Origin: Woeseiaceae bacterium
GTDB lineage: Bacteria > Pseudomonadota > Gammaproteobacteria > Steroidobacterales > Woeseiaceae
DNA length: 48,684 nucleotides
Reading direction: 5' to 3'
Assembly (NCBI GenBank): GCA_021773155.1
Contig: JAJFKQ010000253.1
Location: 1-48,684 of the forward strand
Part shown: in pieces, positions 46,534-48,684 of the stretch
Numbering within the stretch: the first letter of the stretch is position 1
Layout: each line of letters opens with the position of its first letter
Program-made: the position numbers and the translations under genes
The notes under the pieces: model-generated
What the model was told of the DNA's origin: nothing
Seen by the model: only the letters and a program-made list of their open reading frames with translations
The model's database searches: none

Positions 46534-47929
46534 CGCTTCCTCCCTGTGTAATGATGATAAGCGTCAGTATGACTCCCCAAACCAAACCGGTTATCCAGGC
46601 CGGCATTCTCCGGATCTCCTCGTCGAGTCGCCGCTCACGCATATACCAGTGAACCAGAAGCATGATGCCGATGGTGATTACGGTCTCCACTACATGGACT
46701 GTCGGTAATACCTTCTCGCCATCAGTGACAAAGGTCAGCATCGTGACAATCATGCGCCACGCCGTCGCGAAGTCCCCTGCGCGGAAAAACACCCAGGTGA
46801 TGTTGATTAGAAAGTACGTCACAAAAGCCAGCATTATCTGTGCCGGGAGCTTTGCCCAAATCGCATGAACACCCATTCGTGCTTTCAAAAAGCGCTCCGC
46901 AGCGAGATACAGGCCGTGCAATCCACCCCAAACCACAAATGTCCAGCTGGCACCGTGCCAAAGTCCGCCCAGCAACATGGTGGTCATCAGATTGGCGTAG
47001 GTTCGGAGATTGCCCTTGCGATTTCCGCCCAACGGGACATAGAGGTAGTCGCGCAGCCACGATGACAGTGAGATGTGCCATCGCCGCCAGAAATCGGAAA
47101 AGCCAATTGCGGCATACGGGAAGCGGAAGTTATCTGGCAGACCGAACCCGAGAGTCAGCGCCACGCCGATTGCTGTGGTTGAGTAACCTGCAAAGTCAGA
47201 AAAAATCTGGCCCGAGAACGCCAACGTTCCCAGCCAGGCATCCAGGGGATGCAATGTTTCTTTGGCCCCGAAAACGGCGTCCGCAACGGGTGCCAGCAAT
47301 CCATCCGCTACAACTATTTTCTGAAATAAACCAATGGTCATCAGACCCAGGCCCCAGTAAAGCTGTTTTTGGGTTGCGACACGTGGTGTTGCGAATTGCG
47401 GCAGCAAGTGCGTCGGCCGAACAATTGGGCCGGCGACAAGCTGCGGAAAGAATGTGACAAACAGGGCAAAGTCCAGAAACGACTTCGATGGTTCGGCTCG
47501 CTTCAAGTAAACATCAAGCGAATAAGCCATGGTCTGGAAAGTGTAGAACGAAATACCGACCGGCAAAATGATATGCCAGTCCGGTGGCTGATAGTCGATG
47601 CCGGCAGCCGCTGCCAACGTTACGAAGTTGTCGAGCAGAAACCCGCCGTACTTGAAGTATCCCAGCAAGCCGAGATTGACGATGACACTAATGGCCAGTA
47701 ACACCTTGCGGCGGTGTTTCACCTGTTCGGTAAAAAGTCTCTTCGCAACATGCCAATCGATGACCGTCGAGATCCACAGCAGAACTACGAAGGGTGGATT
47801 CCAGGCTGCGTAGAACAGGTAGCTGGCGATGAGCAGATTGGCTTTTTTGGTCGTCCAGCTAAGCGGCGCGTTATGCAGCGCCAAGACCAACACGAAAAAC
47901 ACCACGAACGTGAGTGAGTTAAATAACAC
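46508..47929 (-). CDS. MBOAT family O-acyltransferase (AlgI-like)
   Basis: A 473-residue multi-pass inner-membrane protein. The catalytic His is in GGLWHGASWTFVVWGGLHG; FYTFQTMAYSLDVY and FPQLVAGPIVR are the other AlgI blocks. The track starts 36 bp earlier; I take the GTG at 47929, since AlgI proteins begin MLFNSxxF and this gives VLFNSLTFVVFF. It is the first gene of the MBOAT-SGNH-USP run. No alginate synthesis genes are in the window. Confidence 0.93.
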   Translation of the reverse strand: MLFNSLTFVVFFVLVLALHNAPLSWTTKKANLLIASYLFYAAWNPPFVVLLWISTVIDWHVAKRLFTEQVKHRRKVLLAISVIVNLGLLGYFKYGGFLLDNFVTLAAAAGIDYQPPDWHIILPVGISFYTFQTMAYSLDVYLKRAEPSKSFLDFALFVTFFPQLVAGPIVRPTHLLPQFATPRVATQKQLYWGLGLMTIGLFQKIVVADGLLAPVADAVFGAKETLHPLDAWLGTLAFSGQIFSDFAGYSTTAIGVALTLGFGLPDNFRFPYAAIGFSDFWRRWHISLSSWLRDYLYVPLGGNRKGNLRTYANLMTTMLLGGLWHGASWTFVVWGGLHGLYLAAERFLKARMGVHAIWAKLPAQIMLAFVTYFLINITWVFFRAGDFATAWRMIVTMLTFVTDGEKVLPTVHVVETVITIGIMLLVHWYMRERRLDEEIRRMPAWITGLVWGVILTLIIITQGGSDAFIYFQF

Positions 47930-48050
47930 TGAGCGCAACCCCCAAGACCGCGGCTGAGAGCGCAATTGGTTGCGCCGACTGCCGATTGTTTTTTTTATTC
48001 TCCGCGTGTGTTATCGCGAAAACGGTCAGCGAAGACTAACAGGTTTTGTC

Positions 48051-48684
48051 CTAAAGAGAGATTTCGATAGTCCAGCGGTCCTCGCCGAGTTCGCGATTCT
48101 CGGAATACAGCGCCTTCGACTGCCCTGTCTCCCATTGCGTAGCCAGCGTTTCGCTCATAATGTAGTCGCGATGCACGGACAGCGCTTTTTCAACCGCGTC
48201 CGAGCCCGAAACGCCCAGCGTAATCCTGTCAGAAACCTCCAGACCCGCCTGTTTGCGAGCATCCTGTACTGAGCGCACGATTTCTCGAGCAAATCCCTCG
48301 TTGACCAACTCGTCGGTGAGCGTCGTATCCAGTGCTGTCAGATAACCAGAGTCTTCGGCGCAGGCATAACCTTCAGCCGAACTTGTCTCGATCAGCACAT
48401 CCTCACCCTCAAGCGTGATCGTCTCGTCACCAACAACAATCTTGAACGTCTCGCCACTTGCCGCTGCGCTCGCGATCGCTCCACCATCTGCCTCTTCGAG
48501 TGCTTTGCGGATAACCGGAATAAGCTTGCCGTATTGCTTGCCGATACGTGGCAGATTCGGCTTGATCCGGTAGCTCACAAGACCTGCGTCACGAGCGATG
48601 AATTCGATCGCTTTGACATTGAGTTCCTCAAGAATCTGATCCTGGTGACTGTCCAGTGCCCTGGCTGCGGCATCGCCGGGCGCG
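48051..48684 (-). CDS. ileS: Isoleucyl-tRNA synthetase, type 2, C-terminal part, cut by window edge
   Basis: At least 210 codons, open to the window end. The C-terminal segment VSYRIKPNLPRIGKQYGKLI and TDELVNEGFAREIVRSVQDA, ending EDRWTIEISL, matches type-2 (eukaryotic-like) IleRS; the zinc-finger end of the E. coli-type enzyme (CxxC repeats) is absent. The track's ATG/GTG at 48578 is an internal codon. Type 2 is known for lower mupirocin sensitivity. The body with HIGH and KMSKS lies outside. Confidence 0.88.
   Translation of the reverse strand, partial: APGDAAARALDSHQDQILEELNVKAIEFIARDAGLVSYRIKPNLPRIGKQYGKLIPVIRKALEEADGGAIASAAASGETFKIVVGDETITLEGEDVLIETSSAEGYACAEDSGYLTALDTTLTDELVNEGFAREIVRSVQDARKQAGLEVSDRITLGVSGSDAVEKALSVHRDYIMSETLATQWETGQSKALYSENRELGEDRWTIEISL

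Noticed and set aside
1-48684. tRNA, rRNA and CRISPR arrays
   Set aside because: I looked for cloverleaf ends and regularly spaced repeats and saw none; a tool search could still find a missed tRNA.

Overview
The window looks like a chromosomal segment of a free-living, probably marine gammaproteobacterium with mid-range to high G+C (judged by eye). Pointers are the gene content (rsgA, FdxA, murI, folE, msrA, LemA, TldD/PmbA-type proteins, MBOAT pair), many lipoproteins and outer-membrane barrels, a gammaproteobacterial-type REP doublet and an IS30 element. I see no rRNA, tRNA or CRISPR. Both ends cut genes: the N-terminal part of rsgA on the left and the C-terminal part of a type-2 isoleucyl-tRNA synthetase on the right.

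Layout. 1-1.2 kb: rsgA (partial) diverges from an SDR oxidoreductase. 1.2-7.9 kb: a same-strand run of a PmbA-like and a Tat-signal TldD-like protein, a LysE exporter, an M50 protease, DUF2207, LemA and a small secreted acidic protein. 8-13.6 kb: a tight minus-strand operon that starts with a large di-heme lipoprotein resembling hydrazine synthase alpha, followed by an SH3-plus-barrel protein, an outer-membrane barrel lipoprotein, a DUF4266 lipoprotein and a DUF3570 barrel. A 623-bp divergent control region holds a near-consensus sigma-54 promoter. 14.25-19.8 kb: the plus-strand operon of a DUF1588/DUF1585-like mono-heme protein, a di-heme LamG lipoprotein with an internal duplication, and a Tat-exported DUF1501-like protein, closed by a strong terminator. 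19.9-23 kb: a multidomain methyltransferase, an HSL-type esterase and a haloalkane dehalogenase. 23-26.4 kb: FdxA diverging from a 2-oxoacid:ferredoxin oxidoreductase (korAB). 26.4-28.2 kb: an HNH endonuclease remnant cut by an intact IS30 element. 28.3-48.7 kb: mostly chromosomal housekeeping and envelope genes (ferritin-like protein, MBL/Nudix/SRPBCC operon, rhomboid, royal-jelly-like beta-propeller, MscS, CDF, TPR-msrA-folE-SMP30 operon, M49-like metallopeptidase, murI, SRPBCC-GyrI protein, BamA/TamA-like barrel, MBOAT-SGNH-USP operon, ileS).

The best candidate for an undescribed system is the divergent locus at about 8-19.8 kb. Eight exported proteins, five predicted c-type heme sites, three or more predicted outer-membrane barrels and a sigma-54 control region sit together. 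All parts belong to families of unknown or poorly known function. I infer a nitrogen- or stress-regulated cell-envelope redox or degradation system; its substrate cannot be read from the sequence.
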